From the NCBI GenBank assembly GCA_000964245.1, contig LANB01000001.1:2508392-2572391 (forward strand): a stretch of 64,000 bases of DNA, in the 5' to 3' direction. Under the pieces are notes generated by a model. It was given only the letters and a program-made list of their open reading frames with translations. It was not told the DNA's origin and did no database searches. This DNA is from Cellvibrionaceae bacterium 1162T.S.0a.05. Lineage in GTDB: Bacteria > Pseudomonadota > Gammaproteobacteria > Pseudomonadales > Cellvibrionaceae. A program made the translations under genes and the position numbers. This document shows positions 49,457-58,290 of this stretch, in pieces (position 1 is the first letter of the stretch; each line of letters starts with the position of its first letter).

Positions 49457-50479
49457 TCAGGCACTTAGTGCGGCTTCCTCAGCTTCCAGAAAGCGTTCCA
49501 TGTGCTTCACCATCAAGGGCGAGCCCACAAAAAGCGGCGTGCGTTGGTGCAACTCGGTCGGTTGCAGATCAACGATACGCTTACTGCCGTTACTCGCGCG
49601 TCCTCCGGCCTGTTCAGCGATAAAGGCAATCGGATTGCATTCGTACAACAGGCGCAGTTTGCCTTCGGGGTGGCCAGCATAGGAGGGGTAGATAAAGATG
49701 CCGCCTTTGAGCAGGTTGCGATGAAAATCTGCGACCAGTGAGCCGATATAGCGTGAGGTAAAGGGTCGCTGAGTTTCCGGGTCGATTTCCTGGCAATACT
49801 TGATATAGCGTTTAACACCTTTTGGAAAGTGTATGTAGTTTCCCTCGTTAACAGAGTAGATGCGGCCATTCTCTGGAACTTGCATATCGGCATGCGAGAG
49901 GTAGTACACGCCCAGTGAGGGGTCAAAGGTAAAGCCGTTTACACCGTTACCCGTGGTATAGACGAGCATGGTCGACGAGCCGTAAATTACATAGCCAGCA
50001 GCTACTTGCTCGGTGCCTTTTTGCAGGAAATCATCCAGTGTAAGCGGGGTATCTGGCGGCGATTTGCGGCGATAAATGGAGAAAATAGTCCCCACCGCCA
50101 CATTCACATCGATATTGGACGAGCCATCGACCGGGTCGATTAGCACGATGTAACGGCTGCCTTTAGTGAGTTCATGGGTGAATTCCACGTAACTCTCTTC
50201 CTCTTCGGAAGCCATCCCGCATATCAGGCCGCGGTTAGCCAGTGCTGCCTTGAATGTCTCATTGGCGTAAACATCCAGTTTCTGCTGCTGTTCTCCTTGA
50301 ACGTTCTCATTGCCGACATCGCCGGTGATATTGGCGATTCCCGCTTTGTTTATTTCCCGGTGTACGACTTTGGATGCCAGGCTAATCGCCCCGAAAACCT
50401 GGCTAAGTTCGCCCTTGGCCTCCGGGTATTCGTGCTGGCGGGCAATAATAAACTCCCCCAGTGTAATAAGTTGCGTCAT
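49457..50479 (-). CDS. fbp: Fructose-1,6-bisphosphatase, class I
   Basis: A 340-residue class I FBPase. It converts fructose 1,6-bisphosphate to fructose 6-phosphate, the committed step of gluconeogenesis. Motifs seen are [29 protein letters not shown] (metal ligands) and [15 protein letters not shown]. Length and motifs are normal. The start follows GGAGA. Uronic acid breakdown gives pyruvate and glyceraldehyde 3-phosphate, so growth on pectin requires gluconeogenesis. The gene lies inside the pectin cluster and has two operator-like sites (50520 and 50553) before it, which suggests substrate-linked control. It is a single-gene unit with its own terminator. Confidence 0.96.
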   Translation of the reverse strand: MTQLITLGEFIIARQHEYPEAKGELSQVFGAISLASKVVHREINKAGIANITGDVGNENVQGEQQQKLDVYANETFKAALANRGLICGMASEEEESYVEFTHELTKGSRYIVLIDPVDGSSNIDVNVAVGTIFSIYRRKSPPDTPLTLDDFLQKGTEQVAAGYVIYGSSTMLVYTTGNGVNGFTFDPSLGVYYLSHADMQVPENGRIYSVNEGNYIHFPKGVKRYIKYCQEIDPETQRPFTSRYIGSLVADFHRNLLKGGIFIYPSYAGHPEGKLRLLYECNPIAFIAEQAGGRASNGSKRIVDLQPTELHQRTPLFVGSPLMVKHMERFLEAEEAALSA

Positions 50480-50519
50480 GGTGTGTGTTCTCCATAGCTT
50501 GCACGCGCAAGCTATTAAA

Positions 50520-50532
50520 TTGGTAATACAAA
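50520..50532. promoter_or_regulatory. Pectin-regulon operator-like site 3a, upstream of fbp
   Basis: TTGGTAATACAAA, two mismatches in the right half from the perfect site at 50553. It lies 41 bases before the fbp start codon. Confidence 0.45.
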
Positions 50533-50552
50533 TAATAAAGTTTTTATTGTAT

Positions 50553-50565
50553 TTGGTAATACCAA
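50553..50565. promoter_or_regulatory. Pectin-regulon operator-like site 3b, upstream of fbp
   Basis: TTGGTAATACCAA, a perfect inverted repeat around its centre, 74 bases before fbp. Between sites 3a and 3b the DNA is nearly all A/T. Confidence 0.7.
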
Positions 50566-50651
50566 TAAAGGGAAGCGCTTGGCTATTAGAAATTAGTCCA
50601 GGTTCGTGACGGGGAGGGGAGATTATTTTTGAGGAAAGAGTGAGTCAGGCA

Positions 50652-50669
50652 GGGCCTGGCATCAGGCCC
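50652..50669 (-). terminator. Hairpin after the PL3 lyase gene
   Basis: GGGCCTG-GCAT-CAGGCCC, 20 bases beyond the PL3 lyase stop codon. There is no clear U-tract on the minus strand, so it may stabilise the transcript and not end it. Confidence 0.4.
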
Positions 50670-50688
50670 TTTATAGAGCGGTATGCGT

Positions 50689-51996
50689 TTAAAAACTGGT
50701 GATATCGGAGGGTTCAACCATGCAATTGTCGGTGTCCCAGGCTTCGCCGATTTTTGTTGAGCTTTGACCGCTTTGCACGCCTTCATACTGTTCGCATACC
50801 GGCGGGTTGCCATTGCTGTAATTTTCGATCGCCAGGTTAGAGATACTGACGGTATCGCCGTAATTTGTATTCAGGCCGGCCACGGAGCCCATTTCCCCCT
50901 CGATGCGCACATCGTCAATGATGAGATGGCGAGGCCCGCCGTTGTTGCTGCAGTTACCGCAAGATCGCCAGAGCTTGCCGTTCTGACCTCGGGCCGTAAA
51001 GCCGCCGTCGATCTGAGTGGTGCTATTGCCTTTGGCGTTGTGCTGAAAAATCTTATCCGGGTTGCCACCCCAGCCGCCGCTACCGTTAAAGGCCCAGCCG
51101 CCGGTGATATGCAGTGTGCCGCCTTCGCTTTTATTGGTTGCGGCGTCTTCGCAAATGTCTTCCCAAATCACATTGTCCAGCACGCAGTCGCCCTCGCGGC
51201 AATGTATTCCGTCGGCGCCGCCGTCGGCAGCAAGAATCAGGTTGCGCACGGTAGCGGAGCGTAATTCAATCAATGGGTCCTGGCTCTCATCATCGCCATT
51301 ACAGGAAGTGCCAATGCGCGCACCACCGCAATCGACGATCTCATTGTTGAACGCTGCACCGGCGACACAGCGCGGGTTTGGGGTCATGGCAGCTACCGCG
51401 CTACCGTCGCAATTAACGACGGCGGCTTGATCACTGGCAATCTCAATACTGTCGATGTTCGGGAGGCCAGCCGCCGTGTTGGCTTGCAGGCGAAGCGTGA
51501 CAATGCCCGCAGGAAGGTCTAGATCAACACCCTCTGTTGTCCAGATCGTGTTGCCACCACTTGCTGCGAAATTCAGGCTTGCAGCACTTTCATTATTTAC
51601 CAGTAAAGAGGCTTCGCTAACACCAGACGTCAGGGCGTAATGCCAACTCAGGCTGACGTTGGCGGCACTGGCCATACTGACTTTCCATTCGATGGCTGCA
51701 TTTTCAGCATTGTTGCTGTCGGCGTAACCGCTGGCCTGGTAGCCGCTATGGGTATTGCGCACATTGCCGTCCAGGGAGCAAAAACCGGGATAAAACTCTT
51801 CAATTTTGAAGCTGCTTTGGGGTTCGGGTTGAGGCTCTGGTTGAGGCTCTGGCTCAGGCTGGGGCTGAGGTTCAGGTTGATTCACTGGTGGGTTACTGTT
51901 GCTGCCAGTTGCGCCACCTCCACCGCAGGCTGTGAGAAAAGTCAGCATTGCTGAGCCGAGGATAGCCAGCCTGAATAAGAAAGAAAGCTTGCGCAT
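50689..51996 (-). CDS. PL3-family pectate lyase lipoprotein with CBM-like module
   Basis: A 435-residue lipoprotein (lipobox FLTAC, Cys24). A PQPEPEPQ-type linker (about 38-62) follows, then a CBM35/CBM6-like beta-sandwich (about 65-195, ASGYADSNNAENAAIEW; VTLRLQANT). A PL3 pectate lyase beta-helix (about 205-430) has the typical GIHCREGDCVLDNVIWEDIC and the EDAAT stretch. PL3 enzymes cut unmethylated polygalacturonate by beta-elimination with calcium. The lipid anchor would tether the enzyme to the cell surface. The operator-like site at 52111 lies 115 bases upstream. It follows the kdgK gene on the same strand with a 151-base gap. Confidence 0.9.
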   Translation of the reverse strand: MRKLSFLFRLAILGSAMLTFLTACGGGGATGSNSNPPVNQPEPQPQPEPEPQPEPQPEPQSSFKIEEFYPGFCSLDGNVRNTHSGYQASGYADSNNAENAAIEWKVSMASAANVSLSWHYALTSGVSEASLLVNNESAASLNFAASGGNTIWTTEGVDLDLPAGIVTLRLQANTAAGLPNIDSIEIASDQAAVVNCDGSAVAAMTPNPRCVAGAAFNNEIVDCGGARIGTSCNGDDESQDPLIELRSATVRNLILAADGGADGIHCREGDCVLDNVIWEDICEDAATNKSEGGTLHITGGWAFNGSGGWGGNPDKIFQHNAKGNSTTQIDGGFTARGQNGKLWRSCGNCSNNGGPRHLIIDDVRIEGEMGSVAGLNTNYGDTVSISNLAIENYSNGNPPVCEQYEGVQSGQSSTKIGEAWDTDNCMVEPSDITSF

Positions 51997-52110
51997 TATT
52001 ATTAACCTCTTGATGAACTTCTTTGCCTACGCTATTTCGCCTTGATCGACATTTAAGCAGGGTTTGATCTTAGGGCGAGCCCTGTTTGTGGTCAAGCAAT
52101 TTAATCAATA

Positions 52111-52123
52111 TTGGTAAAGCCAA
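52111..52123. promoter_or_regulatory. Pectin-regulon operator-like site 4, upstream of PL3 lyase
   Basis: TTGGTAAAGCCAA: the left half is perfect, the right has one mismatch. It is in the 151-base gap between kdgK and the lyase. Confidence 0.5.
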
Positions 52124-52147
52124 AGTAAAGGTGTGGGTTGAGAGAGT

Positions 52148-53092
52148 TCAAAGTCTTTGGCGTTCGCCCAGTTCCTCCAAAAACACCTCGCGGGGAATCA
52201 CGCCACCGCGATGCTGGATAATGATGCCCGCGCAATCGCAGGCCAGCCGAACTGCCGAAGCAATGCTTTGGCCCTGAATTCGGGCGGCCAAATAACCCGC
52301 ATTAAAATTGTCGCCGGCGGCAGTGGTATCCACTGGCTCAACTTTCATCACTGGGAAGGCATGTGAATTTCCGTTTTCAGGCGTGTGATTCTCCAGCACC
52401 AAAACATCCTCGGCCCCCCGTTTAAACACCAGCTCATCCAGTGCATAGTCGTGGTAACGCGCAGCTAAATCGGTACACGGACCCCACAAGGCTTCTTCAT
52501 CATCCATCGTTAATAGGCCGACATTGGAATAAGTGAGCGCTAACTTTGTAAAATGCTGAGCCTCCTCGCGGCTCGCCCAGAGGCGGGGCCGATAATTGCT
52601 GTCGAAAGCGATGCGACCACCTGCGGCGCGATATTCCTGTAAAAAGTCGATATAATCCGCGCGCGCCTTGTCTTCTAGTATGGCAAGGCTGATGCCCGAG
52701 AAATACAACCAGGGGCTGGCCAGTAATTTCCGACGCACTGCGCTGGAATCCAGCCTGGGGTGAAACAACTCCCTGGCGGCAGACTGACCGCGCCAGTAGG
52801 CAAATTCGCGTTCACCATCCGGGCTGTTGTGGATCATATACAAACCCGGCACGCGAGCTTCGCTGAGGTCTATGCCTGTGGTATCGATGTTTTCGTCCGC
52901 CAGCCTCTGGAGTATGGCCTGGCTATAGCGATCTCTGCCAAGGCGAGTGATATACGCAGTGTCGACCCCGAGGCGGGCAAGGGTTACAGCGGTGTTATAG
53001 GTGTCTCCTGCATAGGATAAAGTCAGGCTATCAGTGGTCTGACCTGGTGCGAGTTCCAGCATCACTTCACCCACTACGGCGATATCTGGCAT
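52148..53092 (-). CDS. kdgK: 2-dehydro-3-deoxygluconokinase (KDG kinase)
   Basis: A 314-residue PfkB-family kinase that phosphorylates 2-keto-3-deoxygluconate to KDPG, the meeting point of uronate and KduI/KduD routes. It has PDIAVVGEVMLELAPG at the start, the KdgK-like substrate segment DGEREFAYWRGQSAAR, and the catalytic AAGDNFNAGYLAARI. ATG 53092 follows GGGAGA; the frame extends to 53158 through the operator, so the shorter start is better. The operator-like site lies 47 bases before it. The KDPG aldolase gene is not in the window. Confidence 0.93.
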   Translation of the reverse strand: MPDIAVVGEVMLELAPGQTTDSLTLSYAGDTYNTAVTLARLGVDTAYITRLGRDRYSQAILQRLADENIDTTGIDLSEARVPGLYMIHNSPDGEREFAYWRGQSAARELFHPRLDSSAVRRKLLASPWLYFSGISLAILEDKARADYIDFLQEYRAAGGRIAFDSNYRPRLWASREEAQHFTKLALTYSNVGLLTMDDEEALWGPCTDLAARYHDYALDELVFKRGAEDVLVLENHTPENGNSHAFPVMKVEPVDTTAAGDNFNAGYLAARIQGQSIASAVRLACDCAGIIIQHRGGVIPREVFLEELGERQRL

Positions 53093-53138
53093 GTGTATCT
53101 CCCAATCTTGGCTACCAAAAAGTGCAAAGATTGTATTA

Positions 53139-53151
53139 TTGGTCATACCAA
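53139..53151. promoter_or_regulatory. Pectin-regulon operator-like site 5, upstream of kdgK
   Basis: TTGGTCATACCAA, flanked by ATT and TTGGC, 47 bases before kdgK. Both 5-base halves are perfect. Confidence 0.65.
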
Positions 53152-53445
53152 TTGGCAAATAAATGTTTTATACTGGCCTCTGCCATGGGCTGTTGTTTAT
53201 TTTTTCGGGGGTTATCTCTGAGAGTCCAAATTTGAACAACATGCCGCTTGTACAGGGTCGGTTTTTGAATGAAGGGCGAAAATCGACTGCTGTTAAGCAG
53301 CTCGCTAAGATGGCACAGAACCGGTTCTCACTCACAAGGCGAGAGCCGGTTCTTTTATGTTTTGACTTTGTTTAAGTGTGAGTTCTTGCTGCGAAAGCAG
53401 GGCAAATTATGTTGGGTTAGATGTATTTATTGACCGAAGTCGCAA

Positions 53446-53560
53446 GAGCGCTGATCACGAAGTGAGCCTTTACGAAAACACATGAATACATTTCTGTAGC
53501 TCCTTCAAGCCATCCATGGCTTGAAAGGTTTCGCAGAGGCCCACCTCGCACTCAGCGATC
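53446..53560 (+). repeat. 115-bp palindromic element, copy C
   Basis: It carries the core ATACATTTCTGTAGCTCC (two changes from A) and a different inner hairpin (TTCAAGCC/GGCTTGAA). The outer arms pair less well than in the other copies, so this one is partly decayed. The surrounding 897-base gap (53093-53989) has no gene. Confidence 0.85.
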
Positions 53561-53763
53561 GGAGGGAGTGATTGCTATCGTAAGTGGGTCGGGATTTCAC
53601 AGCAAAGATTTGTGAGAAATTTAGTGCAAACTACATTGATGGTAATTTATAGAATAGGCAGGAACCTTAAATTCTTTGCGAGATCTGTACCAGGTTTTTG
53701 ATTTAAAACCCCCGCTGGGTTTTAAGGCAAAGTAAAAAAGAACTAACATGATGCAATTAATAA

Positions 53764-53878
53764 AGCGCTGAGCGTGAGGTGGCCGCTTGCGAAACCTTTC
53801 AAGCCATGGATGGCTTGAAGGAGCTACAGGGATGTATTTATGCGTTTTCGCAAGCGGCCACCTCACGATCAGCGCGCT
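53764..53878 (-). repeat. 115-bp palindromic element, copy D (inverted)
   Basis: The inverted partner of C, with the same inner hairpin as C, but its own outer stem (GTGAGGTGGCCGCTTGCGAA) that pairs almost perfectly. It ends about 110 bases before uxaC. Confidence 0.9.
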
Positions 53879-53989
53879 GCGACCAAACCTCAAAACGGTT
53901 ACAGCGAATAGATAAGAAAATTAGTTTAGTGTTTCAAATTGCAAACATTTAGACTCAAAAAATTAATCGAACAATAAGGCTTCTGATTT

Positions 53990-55411
53990 ATGAAAGCACT
54001 CGAACTTCATCCGGATAGACTGTTTCCAACAGACGAAAATGCCCGCGCTGTGGCGCGCCGTCTCTACGCGCAAATCAAAGACCTGCCCATTGTAAGTCCA
54101 CACGGCCACACCGACCCGCAATGGTTTGCTGACAACGACCCCTTCGCCAATGCGACGGATTTATTGATCAAACCCGACCACTATGTTTTCCGCATGCTCT
54201 ACAGCCAGGGCATCTCCATGGAATCGTTGGGTATCCCGGCAAAACCCGGCGTTGAAGTTGAACAGGATGGGAGAAAAATTTGGCATATCTTTGCCAACAA
54301 TTACAACAAACTGTTTCGCGGCACACCTTCGCGCATGTGGCTTGATTATGTGTTTAAGGAAGTATTCGGCTTTGAAAAAATTCTCGATGCCAGCACGGCA
54401 GATTTTTATTTTGATCAGATTAACGAAAAGCTACAAACACCGGAATTTTTGCCGCGTGCGCTTTTTGAAAAGTACAATATCGAATGGCTAGCGACAACGG
54501 AATCACCATTAGATGATTTGCGCCACCACAAAAAAATCAAGGAAAGCGGTTGGCAGGGCAATGTGATTACTGCCTATCGTCCCGACCCTGTGGTTGACCC
54601 TGAGTTTGAAGGGTTTGCCGAGAATGTGAAGACGCTGGGTGAGATTACTGGCGAAGATACAACACATTATGCAGGTTATTTGACGGCACTGAAAAATCGC
54701 CGTGAATATTTCATTTCTTTCGGTGCAACATCTACGGATCACGGCCATGCCAGTGCGGTTACTGCAGACTTGTCGCGTTCGGAAGCAGAAGCCTTGTTTG
54801 CCAAAGCGCTTGCAGGTGAATGTTCCGCCCGGGAAGCAGAAATTTTCCGTGGGCAGATGCTTACAGAAATGGCGGGTATGAGTCTTGAAGACGGTTTAAC
54901 GATGCAAATTCATCCGGGGTCGTTCCGCAATCATAACGCCCAGGTTTTTGATCGCTATGGCCGCGACAAAGGGGCCGATATTCCCATGCCTACGGAATAT
55001 GTCTCAGCGCTGAAGCCCTTGTTGGATAAATACGGTAACGAGCCAAATCTCTGCATTATTTTATTTACGCTAGACGAGACAGTTTACAGCCGTGAGCTTG
55101 CACCGCTGGCTGGCCACTACCCCGCGCTAAAACTCGGGCCTTCCTGGTGGTTCCACGACAGTCCGGAAGGGATGCGTCGTTTCCGTGAGCAAGTCACCGA
55201 GACGGCAGGTTTTTATAACACGGTAGGTTTTAACGACGATACACGTGCATTTTTATCCATTCCTGCGCGTCACGATGTTGCGCGTCGTATGGATTGCAAT
55301 TTCCTTGCGCGTTTGGTCACTGAACATAGACTGGAAGAAGATGAAGCGGCTGACGTGGCTGTTGATTTGACTTATAACCTGGTGAAGCAAGCGTATAAAT
55401 TGGGCGTGTAA
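53990..55411 (+). CDS. uxaC: Uronate isomerase (glucuronate/galacturonate isomerase)
   Basis: A 473-residue amidohydrolase-fold isomerase. It turns galacturonate into tagaturonate and glucuronate into fructuronate. SPHGHTDPQWF near residue 35 is the metal-binding segment, and the typical ATTESPLDDLRHHKKI and MQIHPGSFRNHN follow. Length is normal. It is the first of three plus-strand genes (uxaC, the UxuB-like gene, pectin methylesterase) with gaps of 26 and 0 bases, so it heads an operon. No TTGG...CCAA site is seen in its upstream region; copy D of the palindrome ends 111 bases before it. Confidence 0.95.
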   Translation: MKALELHPDRLFPTDENARAVARRLYAQIKDLPIVSPHGHTDPQWFADNDPFANATDLLIKPDHYVFRMLYSQGISMESLGIPAKPGVEVEQDGRKIWHIFANNYNKLFRGTPSRMWLDYVFKEVFGFEKILDASTADFYFDQINEKLQTPEFLPRALFEKYNIEWLATTESPLDDLRHHKKIKESGWQGNVITAYRPDPVVDPEFEGFAENVKTLGEITGEDTTHYAGYLTALKNRREYFISFGATSTDHGHASAVTADLSRSEAEALFAKALAGECSAREAEIFRGQMLTEMAGMSLEDGLTMQIHPGSFRNHNAQVFDRYGRDKGADIPMPTEYVSALKPLLDKYGNEPNLCIILFTLDETVYSRELAPLAGHYPALKLGPSWWFHDSPEGMRRFREQVTETAGFYNTVGFNDDTRAFLSIPARHDVARRMDCNFLARLVTEHRLEEDEAADVAVDLTYNLVKQAYKLGV

Positions 55412-55437
55412 TTTTTTAGCTAAAAAGCAGTAATAAT

Positions 55438-56928
55438 ATGAAACGAATTAATGAAGCAGAACGTGAAGCTCTCACTTCCGGAAAAGCAAACCTTTCACTG
55501 CCCTTGTATGATCGCTCGATTATTGCGCCCGGTATTGTTCATCTTGGTATCGGTGCTTTTCATCGAGCGCACCAGGCGTGGTATACAGAAGCAGTGTTGA
55601 ACCAATTTGGTGGCAGCTGGGGTATTGTGGGTTGCAGTTTGCGCTCTGCAGGCGTGAAAAATCAATTGGCACCGCAAGACGGGCTTTACACAATTGTTGA
55701 GCGTGGTCCCGAAGGAGAAAAATATCAACTTGTTGGAGCGGTAAAAAAGGTCATGGTGGGGCCGGAAGACCCGCAAGCCTTGCTTCAGCAAATGGCGGAC
55801 CCGCAAATAAAAATTGTCTCACTGACAGTAACGGAAAAAGGTTACTGCCATGATCCGGCAACAGGGGATCTTAATATCAGTCATCCTGATATTGTGCACG
55901 ACCTTGATAATCTCTCAGAGCCAAAGTCGGCAATCGCGTATTTAGTTGCTGCCTTGCAACTGCGTAAGGAAAAAGGATTGCAGCCTTTTACACCGCTAAG
56001 CTGCGACAACTTGCCGAACAATGGCGCTGTTTTGCAGAAAGTGGTGCAACAGTTTGCAGAAAAAGTGGATGCCTCACTCGCCGCCTGGATAAAAGCCGAA
56101 GTGACTTTTCCAAACACGATGATCGACCGTATCGTGCCAGCCACAACAGAGGCCGATCGCGAAGCGTTCGAGCGAGCTGCGGGGTATCGAGATGAAGGTA
56201 TCGTAATGGCAGAGCCTTTTTCGCAGTGGGTCATAGAAGACAATTTTTGCAATGACCGTCCTCAGTGGGAGAATGTTGGCGCCCTGTTGGTTGATGACGT
56301 TGAAAAATTTGAAAAGTTAAAGCTGCGCTTGCTCAATGGCTCGCACTCGACACTGGCGTATTGTGGCTACTTATCGGGCAAGGAAACGGTCAGTGATGTT
56401 ATGCAGGAGCCCGCCTTTGTTAAACTCACGACTTTATTAATGGACCGCGAAGTGGGTGAAACCCTCGACGTTCCCGAAGGTTTTGATGTTCAAGACTATA
56501 AGCAACAACTGCGCGATCGGTTTGCCAATCCGGGGTTGCGACATCGCACCTGGCAGATTGCGATGGATGGATCGCAAAAATTACCGCAGCGCTTACTCGG
56601 CACGCTTAGAGATCAGCTAAAAGGTAAGGGAAATATCGATATACTTTGCCTTGCTGTTGCAGCCTGGATTCGTTACGTTTCGGCCGAGGACGAAAAAGGG
56701 CAAGCTATTGATGTACAAGACCCTTTCGCAGAAAAATTAAAAGCCTGCCACCATGAAAATAAGGGAAACAGTGCAGGCATAGTAAAAGCCATCGTGTCGA
56801 TCAAGGAAATCTTCGACGAGGATTTGATTCAAGAAGAAAAGTTTGTGGCGAAAGTGACTGCGTTTCTGGATCAATTTTATCAGCAGGGCGTACTCACAAC
56901 CGTTAAGGACTACATTGGAGCGCAGTAA
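55438..56928 (+). CDS. uxuB: Fructuronate reductase / mannitol dehydrogenase family (UxuB-like)
   Basis: A 496-residue long-chain polyol dehydrogenase. NAD-binding motif GIVHLGIGAFHRAHQA and the catalytic segment KLRLLNGSHSTLAY are intact. The GIGAFHRAHQA form belongs to UxuB (fructuronate to mannonate) and mannitol dehydrogenases; tagaturonate reductase UxaB has another N-terminal pattern (IIQFGEGNFLRAF). This would turn the glucuronate branch, but the enzyme could also accept tagaturonate. Its partner dehydratase UxuA is not in the window. The pectin methylesterase start codon follows its stop directly. Confidence 0.85.
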   Translation: MKRINEAEREALTSGKANLSLPLYDRSIIAPGIVHLGIGAFHRAHQAWYTEAVLNQFGGSWGIVGCSLRSAGVKNQLAPQDGLYTIVERGPEGEKYQLVGAVKKVMVGPEDPQALLQQMADPQIKIVSLTVTEKGYCHDPATGDLNISHPDIVHDLDNLSEPKSAIAYLVAALQLRKEKGLQPFTPLSCDNLPNNGAVLQKVVQQFAEKVDASLAAWIKAEVTFPNTMIDRIVPATTEADREAFERAAGYRDEGIVMAEPFSQWVIEDNFCNDRPQWENVGALLVDDVEKFEKLKLRLLNGSHSTLAYCGYLSGKETVSDVMQEPAFVKLTTLLMDREVGETLDVPEGFDVQDYKQQLRDRFANPGLRHRTWQIAMDGSQKLPQRLLGTLRDQLKGKGNIDILCLAVAAWIRYVSAEDEKGQAIDVQDPFAEKLKACHHENKGNSAGIVKAIVSIKEIFDEDLIQEEKFVAKVTAFLDQFYQQGVLTTVKDYIGAQ

Positions 56929-58065
56929 TTGAACAGACTGCACTCCGTCATTCTTAATATCCTTTCTATCGCTACATTTATTGCTATCGCCTCGGGGCTT
57001 GGCGCTTGTGCAAGCCCCGAAAATAAATCGGCAGAAAAAAAAGTGCAGGTACGCACCGATTGCCCTGAACTAAACAGTGACTGTTTTCAAACACTGCAAG
57101 CCGCTATTGATGCGGCCGACACATTGCCGGTTGAGCAGCGCTACACCATTCACCTTCGCAAAAATGACTATCGTGAAAAAGTCAGAATTGATCGCGACAA
57201 TATTCAGCTGATTGCCGAACCCGGTACGCGCCTTGTAAACACACTTGTGGCGGCACATGCACGTGCCTACCACCGCGACAATTGGGGGACAGCAGGTTCG
57301 GCAACGCTAACGATAAACGCTGAAAATATCGCTGTGCGTAATCTGATAATTGAAAATGACTTTGACTATTTAAACAACGACGCCAGAGATAAAAACGACC
57401 CGCAACGCATCAAGGACTCGCAAGCCGTTGCCCTGCTCTTGGATATCAGCAGTGACAAAGTCGTATTGGATAACGTGGAGCTTATCGCCTATCAGGACAC
57501 CCTGTTCGCCAACGGTAAGCGCGCCTATATCACAAACAGCAAAATCAGCGGCAACGTCGACTTCATCTTTGGCAACGGTCAACTGCTCATAGAAAACAGC
57601 GAAATTATCGCACGCACTCGAGGACGAAAACTCAAGGCCGGAGAATTCTACGGCCACATCACTGCCCCCTCCACCTCAATTAAAAACAGCATCGGCATCG
57701 TCTTTCTGAACTCCCGCCTCACTCGCGAAAAAAACGTGCCCGATCACAGCTACTCTCTCGGCCGCCCCTGGCACCCAACAACGACCTTCCCCGACGGCCG
57801 TTACGCCGACCCCGAAGCCATCGGCTACACGGCCTACATCAACTGCTACATGGACAAACACATCGTCCCCCAAGCCTGGACAAGCATGCGCGGAACGGCA
57901 AGAGACGGCAGCAAAACCCGTGTTTTTACGCCTGAAGAATCAAGGTTTTTTGAAAGTGGTTCCTATGGGCCGGGTGCGTATCGAGAAAATAATCGGGGAA
58001 AAACGATTGAAGTAAACCAGAAAGAACTACGTGATCAATTCCTGAAGGGGTGGGTGCGTATTTGA
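56929..58065 (+). CDS. Pectin methylesterase lipoprotein (CE8)
   Basis: A 378-residue lipoprotein (lipobox LGAC, Cys27) that removes methyl esters from homogalacturonan, preparing it for lyases and polygalacturonases. CE8 motifs are SQAVALLL, YQDTLF, GNVDFIFGNG (catalytic Asp) and LGRPW. It starts at TTG 56929, immediately after the uxuB stop, with GGAG 8 bases before inside uxuB: translational coupling. Between about 57480 and 57900 nearly every codon ends in C, unlike the flanking parts and the neighbours; see the findings. Anchoring to the cell surface is inferred from the lipobox. Confidence 0.93.
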   Translation: MNRLHSVILNILSIATFIAIASGLGACASPENKSAEKKVQVRTDCPELNSDCFQTLQAAIDAADTLPVEQRYTIHLRKNDYREKVRIDRDNIQLIAEPGTRLVNTLVAAHARAYHRDNWGTAGSATLTINAENIAVRNLIIENDFDYLNNDARDKNDPQRIKDSQAVALLLDISSDKVVLDNVELIAYQDTLFANGKRAYITNSKISGNVDFIFGNGQLLIENSEIIARTRGRKLKAGEFYGHITAPSTSIKNSIGIVFLNSRLTREKNVPDHSYSLGRPWHPTTTFPDGRYADPEAIGYTAYINCYMDKHIVPQAWTSMRGTARDGSKTRVFTPEESRFFESGSYGPGAYRENNRGKTIEVNQKELRDQFLKGWVRI

Positions 58066-58230
58066 CTGCGTTAAAAATATAAATTTCGTTTTTTGGTAAA
58101 CCGCTGCGGCCCCAGCTCGTGCCTGGCCAAGTGACAACAGCAAAGCCTCTTTGGCGAGACTTTCATTTTCCTTCCATTTTTCATTCATTTCCAATTCAGA
58201 CACTTACCCGGAAAATAGGCGAGGCCATTT

Positions 58231-58271
58231 CAGGAAAACAAGTCAGGCAAACAAGTCCACGCAAACAAGTC
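58231..58271. repeat. Three tandem 13-14-bp repeats
   Basis: CAGGAAAACAAGT, CAGGCAAACAAGTC and CACGCAAACAAGTC, then a partial fourth, just before the ribosome-binding site of the DUF2306 gene. Length changes here could alter its expression. Confidence 0.75.
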
Positions 58272-58290
58272 CAGGAAAAAGGAGAGGGCA

